From: Paenibacillus sp. FSL W8-0186
GTDB taxonomy: Bacteria > Bacillota > Bacilli > Paenibacillales > Paenibacillaceae
Assembly (NCBI RefSeq): GCF_037969765.1
Contig: NZ_CP150207.1
Location: 2,156,001-2,220,000 of the forward strand
Length of the DNA stretch: 64,000 bases
Direction: 5' to 3'
The notes under the pieces are model-generated. The model was not told the origin of the DNA and did no database searches. It saw only the letters and a list, made by a program, of their open reading frames with translations. This document shows, in pieces, positions 44,095 to 53,693 of this stretch. Each line of letters opens with the position of its first letter. Position 1 is the stretch's first letter. The translations under genes and the position numbers were made by a program.

Positions 44095-46146
44095 ATGAAC
44101 CATCTTCTTGAAGTAAGAAACCTAAAGACCTATTTTTCCAGTGATGGTTCGACCATCAAGGCGGTAGACGGCGTGTCCTACCATATTGATGAAGGGGAGA
44201 TCGTCGCTTTTGTAGGGGAGAGTGGATCCGGAAAATCGGTAACCCAATACTCGGGCCTGCAGTTAATTCCCACGCCCCCAGGACGAATAGTTGATGGGAG
44301 TGTCATGTTTGATGGCGAGGATTTATTGAGCTACAAGCCGAACAGTGAAAAAATGAGAAATGTGCGCGGCGGCAAAATTGGAGTCGTCTTTCAGGAGCCG
44401 ATGACCTCGCTGAATCCCGTTATGACGGTAGGAAAGCAGATCTCCGAATCGGTTATGCTTCACATGGGTTTGAACAAAGCAGAAGCTAGAAAGCGTGCTG
44501 TCGAATTAATAAACATGGTAGGTATACCCGATGCCGAGCATCGTGTGGATTACTATCCGCACCAATTTAGCGGAGGGATGCGTCAGCGTATTATGATCGC
44601 GATGGCTTTATCATGTAATCCGAAGCTGTTGATCGCCGATGAAGCTACTACTGCTCTCGATGTGACGACACAAGCGCAATTGTTGGAAATGATGAAAGAT
44701 GTCGTAAAGAAGACGAATACCTCCTTGATTCTGGTTACGCATAATCTGGGCATTGTTGCCAGATACGCAGAGCGAATATATGTCATGTATGCAGGCGGTA
44801 TTGTGGAATCAGGCCCGACTAAGGAAATTTTCAAAAATCCAAAACATCCATATACCATCGGTCTCATGAAGGCGGTTCCACGTTTGGATGACCCGAAGGA
44901 TCGGAAGTTGTTATCGATCGAAGGCTCTCCGCCAAACCTAGCGAACAAGCAGGAGCAATGCGCCTTCTTGCCTAGATGTGAGTTTGCGACAGAAGTCTGC
45001 AGCAGTAATCCAGCGCCTTCGCCAATGACAGTGGGGGAGAATCACTCCGCAGCTTGTTATGTGAAAATTGAAAATTCCGGATGGAAGATCGGCAGCTCTC
45101 ATGTTGAAGCGGCTAAGAATGAAGTGTCTGCCACTTTACAAGCAGAACTGCAGCAGAAAATACCTCGTGAACAGAAAGAAACGATTTTAGAGGTCAAGAA
45201 TCTAAAGATGTACTTCCCTGTAACCAAAGGGCTATTAAGCCGCAAGGTTGCGGATATAAAAGCTGTAGATGATGTAAGCTTTGATATTCGAAAAGGGGAG
45301 ACATTGGGGCTTGTCGGAGAAAGCGGATGCGGTAAAACCACAGTGGCACGCACGATTCTGAGAATGTATGAACCGACGGATGGAAGTATCGTGTTCCAAA
45401 ATCATGACATTACCAGAATGTCATTAAGCAAAATGAGACCTTTACGTCGTGACATGCCCATGATATTTCAAGATCCGTTTAGCTCGCTGGACCCAAGACA
45501 ATCCGTAGCGGATCTCGTAGGCGAACCGCTTAAGGTTCATAAAATGGTGAAGTCCCGCAAAGAGTACGAAGAAAGATTGGTCGAATTATTCGAAATGGTT
45601 GGTCTGAATCCGGATGTTCGGAATCGCATGCCGCATGAGTTCAGTGGAGGTCAGCGGCAGAGGATCGGAATTGCGAGGGCTCTTGCCAGCAACCCGTCCT
45701 TTATCGTGTGTGATGAAGCAATTTCCGCTCTGGATGTATCCATTCAAGCTCAGATTATTAATCTGTTGGAGGATCTTCAGAGGAAACTGGGATTAACCTA
45801 CTTGTTTATTGCCCATGATCTTTCCGTCGTACGTCATATAAGTGATCGCGTAGCCGTGATGTATTTGGGTAAGATCGTTGAAATTGCGGATTGGAAAACC
45901 CTGTACGAGAGTCCCAAGCATCCCTATACCCAAATGCTGCTTTCTGCAGTACCTATCCCTGATCCGTTCATAGAGGAGAAACGTGAGCATGTGGAGATCA
46001 AAGGCGAAGTGCCGAGCCTTCTTAACAAACCCAAGGGCTGCAGCTTTTCTAATCGCTGCCCATTAGCGACGAGTGAATGTAAAGAGATGGAGCCACCTCT
46101 GAAGTCTGTTGCTGCCGACCATGGAGTAGCTTGTATCAAAGTTTGA
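44095..46146 (+). CDS. Double ATPase of peptide-type ABC transporter (DppD-DppF fusion)
   Basis: A 683-residue protein with two complete ATPase domains, as in GsiA. The first has [25 protein letters not shown] and [12 protein letters not shown]; the second, from about residue 365, has [24 protein letters not shown] and [12 protein letters not shown]. Each ends with the oligopeptide-transporter Cys-rich tail ([14 protein letters not shown] and [14 protein letters not shown]), which in relatives binds an iron-sulfur cluster. It energises the permeases encoded directly upstream. Confidence 0.9.
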   Translation: MNHLLEVRNLKTYFSSDGSTIKAVDGVSYHIDEGEIVAFVGESGSGKSVTQYSGLQLIPTPPGRIVDGSVMFDGEDLLSYKPNSEKMRNVRGGKIGVVFQEPMTSLNPVMTVGKQISESVMLHMGLNKAEARKRAVELINMVGIPDAEHRVDYYPHQFSGGMRQRIMIAMALSCNPKLLIADEATTALDVTTQAQLLEMMKDVVKKTNTSLILVTHNLGIVARYAERIYVMYAGGIVESGPTKEIFKNPKHPYTIGLMKAVPRLDDPKDRKLLSIEGSPPNLANKQEQCAFLPRCEFATEVCSSNPAPSPMTVGENHSAACYVKIENSGWKIGSSHVEAAKNEVSATLQAELQQKIPREQKETILEVKNLKMYFPVTKGLLSRKVADIKAVDDVSFDIRKGETLGLVGESGCGKTTVARTILRMYEPTDGSIVFQNHDITRMSLSKMRPLRRDMPMIFQDPFSSLDPRQSVADLVGEPLKVHKMVKSRKEYEERLVELFEMVGLNPDVRNRMPHEFSGGQRQRIGIARALASNPSFIVCDEAISALDVSIQAQIINLLEDLQRKLGLTYLFIAHDLSVVRHISDRVAVMYLGKIVEIADWKTLYESPKHPYTQMLLSAVPIPDPFIEEKREHVEIKGEVPSLLNKPKGCSFSNRCPLATSECKEMEPPLKSVAADHGVACIKV

Positions 46147-46165
46147 ACAAACACAATCGCCATAG

Positions 46166-46190
46166 CTCCGGTATACAAGCCGGAGTTTTT
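46166..46190 (+). terminator. Terminator of ABC permease operon
   Basis: CTCCGG (46166-46171) pairs with CCGGAG (46180-46185), followed by TTTTT. Confidence 0.8.
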
Positions 46191-46252
46191 AAATGGTCAT
46201 TTTGTATTTGCAATATTTGTGCATCGTTTATTAATTCAATTTTAATTATTCG

Positions 46253-46314
46253 TACATCGTGGATATGTTAGTAAACCCCTTGTGTTGATTATGATGAGTA
46301 TGAAAGCGTATTCA
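46253..46314 (+). promoter_or_regulatory. Control region of binding protein 2
   Basis: A TnCA box TACATCGTGGA (46253-46263), with a weaker TGCATCGTTTA at 46220, and a cre-like site TGAAAGCGTATTCA (46301-46314) with one mismatch to consensus. Confidence 0.4.
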
Positions 46315-46338
46315 CAGTGATGCAGGGGGTGTATTCAT

Positions 46339-47961
46339 TTGAAGCGGAAATGGATGAACAATTACTTCATGTTGTGCTTTTTCATAATGGCTCTAGTCTT
46401 ATCCGGCTGCACAAGTTCGGCGAATCAAAACGCATCGGGGAACCAGCCAAATACCGATTCGGAAACGAACACGAAATCTGAACGGCAGGAGGAAACGACT
46501 GCAAGCAAGAAAAGTGGCGGAACATTAAGAATCATCATTGGAGATGATGCGATCAAGGCGCTGGGGTATAACCCCGAAATTCGCTCGATTGGTGACCTTA
46601 TGGTCAGTGCAACAGCTCTTGAGACATTGGGCAGATACAACACCAAGGGGACATTGACCCCTTTCTTGGCAGATAGCTGGCAGATTGATACGGCCGCGAA
46701 CACCATCACCATTACAATTAAAGAAGGCATTAAGTTCTCAGATGGCACAGATTTTAATGCAGAGGCTGTAAAGTGGAATTTGGAACAATATAGGCTGTCA
46801 AAAAAACCGAACTTCAATGAAACGGATACACAATCCATTGAAGCTCCCGATGCGACTACCGTTGTGATCAAGTTAAATACTTGGGATATTGGCATGATGG
46901 ATACCATCTTAACGGCTGTTAAAATGGCTTCGCCTACCGCTTTTAATGAACATGGCAAGGATTGGGCGATGGAAAATCCGGTCGGGACGGGACCCTTTGT
47001 AATGGAGAAATTTGTCAAAGGTGTTTCTGTAAAGTTTAAGAAGAACGAAAATTATTGGCAGGAAGGTATGCCCTATCTCGATGGCGTAGAGTGGAAGATG
47101 ATCACAGATTCGCAGACGGCTTCAGCTGCAATGTCTGCTGGAGAGGCAGATGTTTATTATAACACTTCAGCAAAAGTGGCTCAGGATCTTCAAGCCAACT
47201 TTGAAGTTATTAAGTTCTCCGGGTTTGGTGCGTTCGGGCCAGCGATCTATCCATCTGGAGGAAATCCTGACTCCCCTTGGGCGGATGAAAGAGTTCGTCA
47301 AGCTCTGTCGCTGGCGATTGATCGAGAAGCCATCGTAAAAACATTGGCGTTTGGCTACGGTACAGCCACTTCACAATACAGCTCTCCTGGTCTGGACCAC
47401 TATAATGATGAGATTAAACCGGAGTTTAATCCAGATAAAGCGAAACAATTGCTAGTAGATGCCGGGTATGCTGACGGGTTTAAAACCCAGGTCATTTTTG
47501 CGAACAGCCCAGAAAGTGCAGACTTGTACACTGCGATTCAATCTTATCTGGGGAATATTGGAGTTGAGCTTGAACTGGCACCTGTGGATGGAGCGAAATT
47601 TAGAGAAATTTCAGGCGCAGACGGCAGTTGGGAAGGCTTAATTGGATATGTGTTCAGGGTCGCACCCGACACATCATGGGATATGATTCGAAATCTGGCC
47701 AGCTTCGGCACCAATGCCCGCAGCGTTGAGACCTATCCAGAATTAGATGAATTGATGAAACAGTCCAGGACGGTTCCTGATTCTGAAACGTATAAAACTG
47801 CAGTACTTGAGCTTCAGCAGAAGCTATTTGGGGAGAAGGTATCAGCCATCCCCCTTTATTTGGGCGCAAACACTACGATCAAAGCTAAAGGCGTCGAAGG
47901 TGATGGCATGACAACGACATTCCTGACAGATTGGACGCCTGAATCAGCTAAAATGCATTAA
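46339..47961 (+). CDS. ABC transporter binding lipoprotein 2 (SBP family 5)
   Basis: A 540-residue binding protein with signal peptide and lipobox ALVLSGC. Family 5 signature IKFSDGTDFNAEAVKWNLEQ, VRQALSLAIDREAIV and FNPDKAKQLLVDAGY. Start is TTG 46339 with GCAGGGGG nine bases upstream. Similar throughout to binding protein 1 (for example KKPNFNETDTQSIE against KKPVFNETDTYSIE), so the two arose by duplication. Confidence 0.9.
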   Translation: MKRKWMNNYFMLCFFIMALVLSGCTSSANQNASGNQPNTDSETNTKSERQEETTASKKSGGTLRIIIGDDAIKALGYNPEIRSIGDLMVSATALETLGRYNTKGTLTPFLADSWQIDTAANTITITIKEGIKFSDGTDFNAEAVKWNLEQYRLSKKPNFNETDTQSIEAPDATTVVIKLNTWDIGMMDTILTAVKMASPTAFNEHGKDWAMENPVGTGPFVMEKFVKGVSVKFKKNENYWQEGMPYLDGVEWKMITDSQTASAAMSAGEADVYYNTSAKVAQDLQANFEVIKFSGFGAFGPAIYPSGGNPDSPWADERVRQALSLAIDREAIVKTLAFGYGTATSQYSSPGLDHYNDEIKPEFNPDKAKQLLVDAGYADGFKTQVIFANSPESADLYTAIQSYLGNIGVELELAPVDGAKFREISGADGSWEGLIGYVFRVAPDTSWDMIRNLASFGTNARSVETYPELDELMKQSRTVPDSETYKTAVLELQQKLFGEKVSAIPLYLGANTTIKAKGVEGDGMTTTFLTDWTPESAKMH

Positions 47962-47972
47962 ATTGAATAGGG

Positions 47973-48002
47973 TTAAGCCACATCTAAGTGGCTTAATCTT
48001 TT
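47973..48002 (+). terminator. Terminator after binding protein 2
   Basis: TTAAGCCAC pairs with GTGGCTTAA, followed by TCTTTTAT. A palindrome GGTTAGGAACCTAATC lies at 48015-48030 before the next gene; no cre-like site was seen there. Confidence 0.7.
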
Positions 48003-48049
48003 ATATTTGCTAATGGTTAGGAACCTAATCAAATGGAGGGGATTCATCT

Positions 48050-49678
48050 ATGGTGGCTCGAAAGCAAATAGCCTTGGTGATGAGTTTGATTACATGCATG
48101 ATTATCCTCGCGGTGGGCTGCACCAATAAAAGTGCGTCAGTCAACACAGGGATTGAAGCGAATGCTTCAACTGAGAACATACCCGCAGAACAACATCCAG
48201 GCCAGGCTGACCGATCAGTTTCAGGCGGGACCTTCACGTTTGCTGTATCAGAGGATGCCATCATTTTGGGGAACCCGCCTACGCTTATGAAACAGTCTGA
48301 TCCGAATTACGCTGCGCCGGCTGTTGAAAGGCTATTCAGACGGGATCAACAGGGTGAACCCGAACCTTACCTCGCTGAAAGCTATAACATCGCAGACGAT
48401 AACTTGTCCATTACAATTGAATTAAAGCAGGGAATTAAGTTCCATGATGGTTCCGATTTCAATGCTCACGTTGTGAAATGGAACTTGGACCGGTATATCG
48501 CGACCGAAAGAGCAGAATTAGCTAAAGTTCAGTCTGTTGAAGCGGCTGGAGACTATACAGTGAAGCTGCATTTGAAAGAATTTGACGGTATGCTGCTTCA
48601 AAATTTGTCAGGCATTCCTGGCATGATGGTATCGCAAAAATCAGTAGAGGAGAATGGAGAAGCCTGGGCTGAGATGAATCCGATCGGTACGGGTGCATAT
48701 CAATTTGTCAGCTGGGATCGGGACCAGCGTATAGTCTTTAAGAGGTTTGAAGGTTATTGGCAGGGAACTCCTGAGCTGGATAAGCTTGTGATCGAAGTGA
48801 TCGTGGATCCGTTTGCTCAGAAGGCTTCTTTCGAAACGGGCGGGATTGATGCGATTATGAGCCTCGGTCCGAAGGATGCGAACGAATTGAAGCAAGCTGA
48901 TAAATACAATATAGAGGCCTCTGATTTAGCCTCATCCGTGCTGGGCCTGCTGCCGGACAGTGCGCATTCAGATTCAGTTTATTCGAATGTGAAGGTAAGG
49001 CAAGCCGTTTGGCATGCCATTAATTTTGAAGCTATTGCCGAGACCATGGGCTATGGTTATCACGAAGCAACCTTCCAGCTGGCGACAGAGGCCAGTACAG
49101 CTAATAATCCCAATGTTAAAGGATATCCCTATGATCCTGAGAGAGCCAAAGCTTTGCTGAAAGAGGCAGGATATGCAGATGGGTTTGCCACTACGTTGTA
49201 TGCACAAAACACCCCCGGTTATTCGGATATATTAACAGCAGTGCAGGCATTTCTGCAGGAAGTAGGGATCACGGCCAAGGTTGAGCTGGTTGACCAAGGG
49301 AAGTATTTCGAGATGCTGACAGGCGGTCCTGAAAAGGGTGGATGGAAGAATGGATTAACCATTGTACCATTTACCATAGTGCCTAATGAGCTGGGGGCAT
49401 ATGCCCGGCTGTTGGGACCGGGTGTTTCTGCAGCAAGATTGCCGGTGGTTTACAATCCGGATGAGCTTCAGGACTTCATAGGCAAAGCCTCGAATGAGCC
49501 TGATCCGGCCAAAGCGAAAAGCATGATTCATGATATGCAGAAGGTAGCAACGGATGATCATGCTGCGTTTTTCTGGATCTACGCCACAAAGAATATCTCT
49601 GCGACTCAACCTTATGTTAAAGGTGCGAACTTTAATGCGCCTCAATGGACGCCAGAGCAAATCAAGCTGGAGGAATAA
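48050..49678 (+). CDS. ABC transporter binding lipoprotein 3 (SBP family 5)
   Basis: A 542-residue binding protein with signal peptide and lipobox ILAVGC. IKFHDGSDFNAHVVKWNLDR and YDPERAKALLKEAGY mark family 5. It is more divergent than the other three copies (FRRDQQGEPEPYLAESYN region). It is the first gene of a tight seven-gene operon continuing to 57388; the next gene starts one base after its stop codon's last base. Confidence 0.9.
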   Translation: MVARKQIALVMSLITCMIILAVGCTNKSASVNTGIEANASTENIPAEQHPGQADRSVSGGTFTFAVSEDAIILGNPPTLMKQSDPNYAAPAVERLFRRDQQGEPEPYLAESYNIADDNLSITIELKQGIKFHDGSDFNAHVVKWNLDRYIATERAELAKVQSVEAAGDYTVKLHLKEFDGMLLQNLSGIPGMMVSQKSVEENGEAWAEMNPIGTGAYQFVSWDRDQRIVFKRFEGYWQGTPELDKLVIEVIVDPFAQKASFETGGIDAIMSLGPKDANELKQADKYNIEASDLASSVLGLLPDSAHSDSVYSNVKVRQAVWHAINFEAIAETMGYGYHEATFQLATEASTANNPNVKGYPYDPERAKALLKEAGYADGFATTLYAQNTPGYSDILTAVQAFLQEVGITAKVELVDQGKYFEMLTGGPEKGGWKNGLTIVPFTIVPNELGAYARLLGPGVSAARLPVVYNPDELQDFIGKASNEPDPAKAKSMIHDMQKVATDDHAAFFWIYATKNISATQPYVKGANFNAPQWTPEQIKLEE

Positions 49679-51055
49679 ATGAATCAGTTATCTCGAGAAG
49701 TTGCCGATTTTATTGTGAAGACGCAATATGAAGATCTGCCAGTTCATGTCATTGAAACCGCCAAAAAAAGCTTGCTCGATGCGATTGGGGTCATGCTCGC
49801 AGCGACTACCTTAGGGGATGGCTGTGCGCCTATGCTGAAGCTGGCTGTTGCAAATGGCGGACATGAGGAAAGCACAATTCTGGGCATAGGGGCGAAGCGG
49901 CCCGCACATATGGCTGCCTTCGCTAATGGTGCACTGGCACATGCGATGGATTTTGAAGACACCCACGACAAAGCGTTCGTTCATTCCAATGCGGCAGCGA
50001 TTCCTGCTGCGCTTGCCGTTGCTGAAGCGTCCGGGCAGGTCAGCGGCAAGGAACTGATAACGGCAATAGCGCTTGGCAGTGAGCTGGTATGCAGATTGGG
50101 TTTGTCAATCAAAGATAATTTGCTGGAAGCAGGTTGGTATATGCCTCCGGTCTTCGGCGCCTTTGGCGCAGCGGCTGCAGCTGGCAAAGTCTTAGGTTTG
50201 TCGACGGAGCAGATGCTGGATGCCATATCTTTAACATTATGTCAGGCGACATGCAGCGCGGAATTAACTCAGAATCCGCAGTCGGTCATTCGCTCCATTC
50301 GGGATGCTTTTGCTGCGCAGTCCGGCGTACTCTCGGCTCAGCTGGCAAAGGAAGGGGTAACAGGGTTTCAACAGCCGTTTGAAGGGAGGCTTGGTTTTTT
50401 CCACGCGTATGCCAAAGGCAATTACGATGCCGAAGCCATGACTGCGAACTTGGGAGCAGTGTATGAAATGGCAAATGTAAGCTTTAAGGCTTGGCCTAGC
50501 TGCCGCGGTACACACCCCTATATCGAAGGGGCTTTAAAGATCATGCAAGAGCATAGTGTGCAAGTTGAGGATATTGAGGCAATCAGAACTGTGGTCAGCC
50601 CTGTCAATAAAATGCTGTGTGAGCCTTTGGAAGCCAAACAGCGTCCGAGTTCGCCTATAAACGCGAAGTTTAGTATTCCATATGCGATTGGGGTTGCGAT
50701 TCATCATGGGACGGTTAGTCTGGATCATTTTAAATCCGAGGTTTTAGAAGATTCGGAAGTGCTAAGTATTGCGGCTATGGTAACCTATGAAATTGATCAT
50801 TCCATGAGTTTAAAGGATACCCTTCGGGGCTTTACTGAAATTCACACGAAGGATCAGGTATTCAGTACCGTAATAGAGACCCCTTACGGTGATCCCACCC
50901 ACCCATTAGGTCTGGATGATTTGATTGCAAAATTTAAGGCATGCGCACGGCTTGCGATGATCCCGCGGTCGGACGAGCAATTAAGTCATATTGTAGACGG
51001 CGTTCTAAACTTAGATTCAGTCAAAGACATTCATGAGCTTACTGCATTATTGTAG
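49679..51055 (+). CDS. MmgE/PrpD-family protein (first copy)
   Basis: A 458-residue MmgE/PrpD homologue. KKSLLDAIGVMLAATTLGDG, AFANGALAHAMDFEDTHDKA, GSELVCRLGLS and KAWPSCRGTHPYIEGAL are family blocks. Characterised members dehydrate 2-methylcitrate, decarboxylate cis-aconitate or isomerise similar polycarboxylates. No other methylcitrate-cycle genes are present, so another substrate is likely. A paralogue lies at 53690 in the same operon. Confidence 0.85.
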   Translation: MNQLSREVADFIVKTQYEDLPVHVIETAKKSLLDAIGVMLAATTLGDGCAPMLKLAVANGGHEESTILGIGAKRPAHMAAFANGALAHAMDFEDTHDKAFVHSNAAAIPAALAVAEASGQVSGKELITAIALGSELVCRLGLSIKDNLLEAGWYMPPVFGAFGAAAAAGKVLGLSTEQMLDAISLTLCQATCSAELTQNPQSVIRSIRDAFAAQSGVLSAQLAKEGVTGFQQPFEGRLGFFHAYAKGNYDAEAMTANLGAVYEMANVSFKAWPSCRGTHPYIEGALKIMQEHSVQVEDIEAIRTVVSPVNKMLCEPLEAKQRPSSPINAKFSIPYAIGVAIHHGTVSLDHFKSEVLEDSEVLSIAAMVTYEIDHSMSLKDTLRGFTEIHTKDQVFSTVIETPYGDPTHPLGLDDLIAKFKACARLAMIPRSDEQLSHIVDGVLNLDSVKDIHELTALL

Positions 51056-51090
51056 GTGCCATTAATGAACTTAGAATGGGAGTGATGAGG

Positions 51091-52530
51091 ATGACTGCAG
51101 CATTGGTAACTACCAAGTTCGGCCAGCTTCAAGGTGCGCAAGAGGGGCGGGTATTTGCTTGGCGGGGTGTCCCCTATGCGAAGCCGCCGTTAGGAAAGCT
51201 GCGCTTTAGGCCGCCGCAAGCGCCAGAACCGTGGGAGGGTATCAAGGAAGCACAGCAGTTTGCTCCAAGGGCAATGCAGCCGCTGCTATGGGGCCAAGAA
51301 GCAGCACCAGAAGGCTACAGTGAAGACTGCTTATATCTCAATATTTGGTCTCCAGCCGCAGATCATAAGAAACGTCCCGTTATGGTATGGATTCACGGCG
51401 GTTTTTTTACGGTCGGATCAGGTTCGGACCCTCGCTTTAATGGCACAGCAATGGCTGAATTGAATGATGTTGTTTTGGTAACGATGAATTATCGTTTGGG
51501 TCCCTTCGGGTTTTTACAGCTGCGGCAGATCGGCGGGGAGGACTATGCGGCATCAGGAAACTGCGGCATGCTCGACCAGGTAGCCGCTCTAACATGGGTT
51601 AAAGAGAATATTGCAGCATTTGGTGGCGATCCTGACAACGTTACGATATTTGGACAATCTGCAGGCGGGAGAAGTGTCGGACTGCTATTGTCGATGCCAT
51701 CAGCGAGAGGTTTGTTTCAAAAAGCCATCATTCACAGCGGCGGCATTCAAACAATTGGAACAGCTGACAACGCCGCTAAGCTGGCCGAGGTCATGCTGGA
51801 AAAATTAGGTATATCAGAAAACAATCTATCAGAGCTGCACGAAATCACCGCTGAAGCTATCCTTGAAGCAGCACCAAAGCCCCATGCCGGCAACGGGATG
51901 GAACCGAATATAGATGGCGAGTATTTGCCGAACATGCCGCTTGAAGCGGTGGCTGCAGGAGATGCCATCCATATTCCAATTATGGCCGGGTACACTTTAA
52001 ACGATTTCACAAGAACGTTTGACCCGAGCTGGGAGCGTATGAGCGAAGATGAAATATTGCAATATTTTCAAAAGAAAATAGGAAGCGTCTGGGATGACGT
52101 ATCTCCTTTATATTTGGAGCAGAAGGGCGATGATGTCCTTGAAAAGCTGATTCAGCTTCTCATTCGCAATGAATTTGCTATGCCCGCCACACGGTTGGTC
52201 GAGCTGCAAGCGGGTCACGGTACAGCTGCGTGGCTGTTCAGATATGATTATCCTGACCCCAAATCAGGCCTGGCTACGCACGGCTCCGAACTCCCTTATA
52301 TATTTAATACGGCCGAAGATTCGGACGGGCATGTCATGGCGGTTCAAATGTACACGACCTGGGCAGCGTTTGCACGAAATGGCAACCCAAATAACAAGGA
52401 AATTCCAGATTGGCCTGCATACGATCTGAAGCGTCGGCCAACGATGCTGTTAAACCGTGATAGTCGACTTGAATTTGACCTTGACCGCGAGATCCGAATC
52501 GCGTGGGATAAGGCAAAGCAGCAGGCTTAG
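51091..52530 (+). CDS. Type B carboxylesterase (second copy)
   Basis: About 479 residues: FAWRGVPYAKPPLGKLRFRP, SEDCLYLNIWSP, oxyanion HGGFFTVGSG, nucleophile GQSAGGRS, and THGSELPYIFN with the catalytic His. No signal peptide. Three in-frame starts exist (51076, 51085, 51091); I chose 51091 for its spacing to GGGAG. It sits between MmgE/PrpD and CapA-like genes, so the operon combines ester hydrolysis with those activities. Confidence 0.85.
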   Translation: MTAALVTTKFGQLQGAQEGRVFAWRGVPYAKPPLGKLRFRPPQAPEPWEGIKEAQQFAPRAMQPLLWGQEAAPEGYSEDCLYLNIWSPAADHKKRPVMVWIHGGFFTVGSGSDPRFNGTAMAELNDVVLVTMNYRLGPFGFLQLRQIGGEDYAASGNCGMLDQVAALTWVKENIAAFGGDPDNVTIFGQSAGGRSVGLLLSMPSARGLFQKAIIHSGGIQTIGTADNAAKLAEVMLEKLGISENNLSELHEITAEAILEAAPKPHAGNGMEPNIDGEYLPNMPLEAVAAGDAIHIPIMAGYTLNDFTRTFDPSWERMSEDEILQYFQKKIGSVWDDVSPLYLEQKGDDVLEKLIQLLIRNEFAMPATRLVELQAGHGTAAWLFRYDYPDPKSGLATHGSELPYIFNTAEDSDGHVMAVQMYTTWAAFARNGNPNNKEIPDWPAYDLKRRPTMLLNRDSRLEFDLDREIRIAWDKAKQQA

Positions 52531-52565
52531 CTTATGCCGCCAGTGATATGCAAGGGGGAGAACGA

Positions 52566-53693
52566 ATGACAGATTTATTGGAATTCTATGCTGTTGGCGA
52601 TGTGGGACCTAATCGAGAGAAGCCATCTTCCATATTTCAATATACGGCGCCTTTCATTCAACAAGGCGATCTTGCCTTTTGTCAGCTTGAGCCAGCGCTC
52701 TCCCGAAGAGGCTCTCCGCTGCCTCAGGCTCGATTGTCCATGCGGGCTGACCCCTCTTCGGCTGAAGCGATCCGTGAGGCTGGCTTTCATGTCGTCTCTT
52801 TTGCCAGCAACCATTGTATGGATTGGGGGATCGAAGCCTTTCAGGACACACTTGATGCCTTGAAAGCGCAGCAGCTTCAGGTGATCGGAGCAGGCCGCCA
52901 TATTGATGAAGCAAGAGCACCTGCGATCATGCGGGTCAAGGGGACTCGAGTTGCATTTCTGGCCTATAATTCTATTCTGCCACAAGGATACTGGGCCGAA
53001 TCAGACCGCCCGGGATGTGCTCCACTTCGTGCTCATACGTTGTATGAACAAATTGAGCATGATCAACCAGGCACGCCCTGCAGAGTGCATACCTATGCGC
53101 ATTCGGGAGATATGAAGGGCATGCTGGAGGACATTCAACAAGCGAAGAAGCGTTCTGATGTTGTAGTTGTTTCTATGCATTGGGGCATTCATTTTGTACC
53201 CGCTGTTATAGCCGATTATCAGAAGGAATTGGCTTACGCTGCGATCGATGCGGGTGCCGATCTGATTTTGGGACATCACCCTCATATTCTAAAGGGAATT
53301 GAAATGTACAAAGGAAAGGCCATCTTTTACAGTCTTGCTAATTTTGCGTTAGAATCGCCCTTCACATTCGCAGAAAATTTGGAGCAAAAAGAGTCGCACA
53401 AAGAGATTGCAGCACTTCATCCTGATTTCAAACAAGGGAGCAGAACATTACCCAAGGATTCTTTAAAATCAATTATGGTAAAATGCCTTATCAGTCCAAA
53501 GGGTATAGAGCAGGTTGCCTTTCTGCCTGTTATGATCGATGAATATTCGGATCCACATATCTTGTCGGCGGAAGATCAAAGATTTGATGAGGTTCTGTCT
53601 TATCTTAAGCATATTTCGGAGGATCAAGGCTTGATGCTGAATGTGTCTGTTCAAGGCAATGAAGTTTTGCTGCAAGGAGAGCTAGTCGAGTGA
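52566..53693 (+). CDS. CapA-like protein, type B (second copy)
   Basis: A 375-residue PGA_cap-family protein, close to the type B gene at 30169: YAVGDVGPNRE, CQLEPALSRRGSPLPQARL, FASNHCMDWG, VSMHWGIHFVPAV and LGHHPHILKGIE, with IFYSLANFA where the first copy has IFYSLGNFA. Cytosolic. ATG 52566 follows GGGGGAG. Its stop overlaps the GTG of the next gene (GTGA). Confidence 0.75.
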   Translation: MTDLLEFYAVGDVGPNREKPSSIFQYTAPFIQQGDLAFCQLEPALSRRGSPLPQARLSMRADPSSAEAIREAGFHVVSFASNHCMDWGIEAFQDTLDALKAQQLQVIGAGRHIDEARAPAIMRVKGTRVAFLAYNSILPQGYWAESDRPGCAPLRAHTLYEQIEHDQPGTPCRVHTYAHSGDMKGMLEDIQQAKKRSDVVVVSMHWGIHFVPAVIADYQKELAYAAIDAGADLILGHHPHILKGIEMYKGKAIFYSLANFALESPFTFAENLEQKESHKEIAALHPDFKQGSRTLPKDSLKSIMVKCLISPKGIEQVAFLPVMIDEYSDPHILSAEDQRFDEVLSYLKHISEDQGLMLNVSVQGNEVLLQGELVE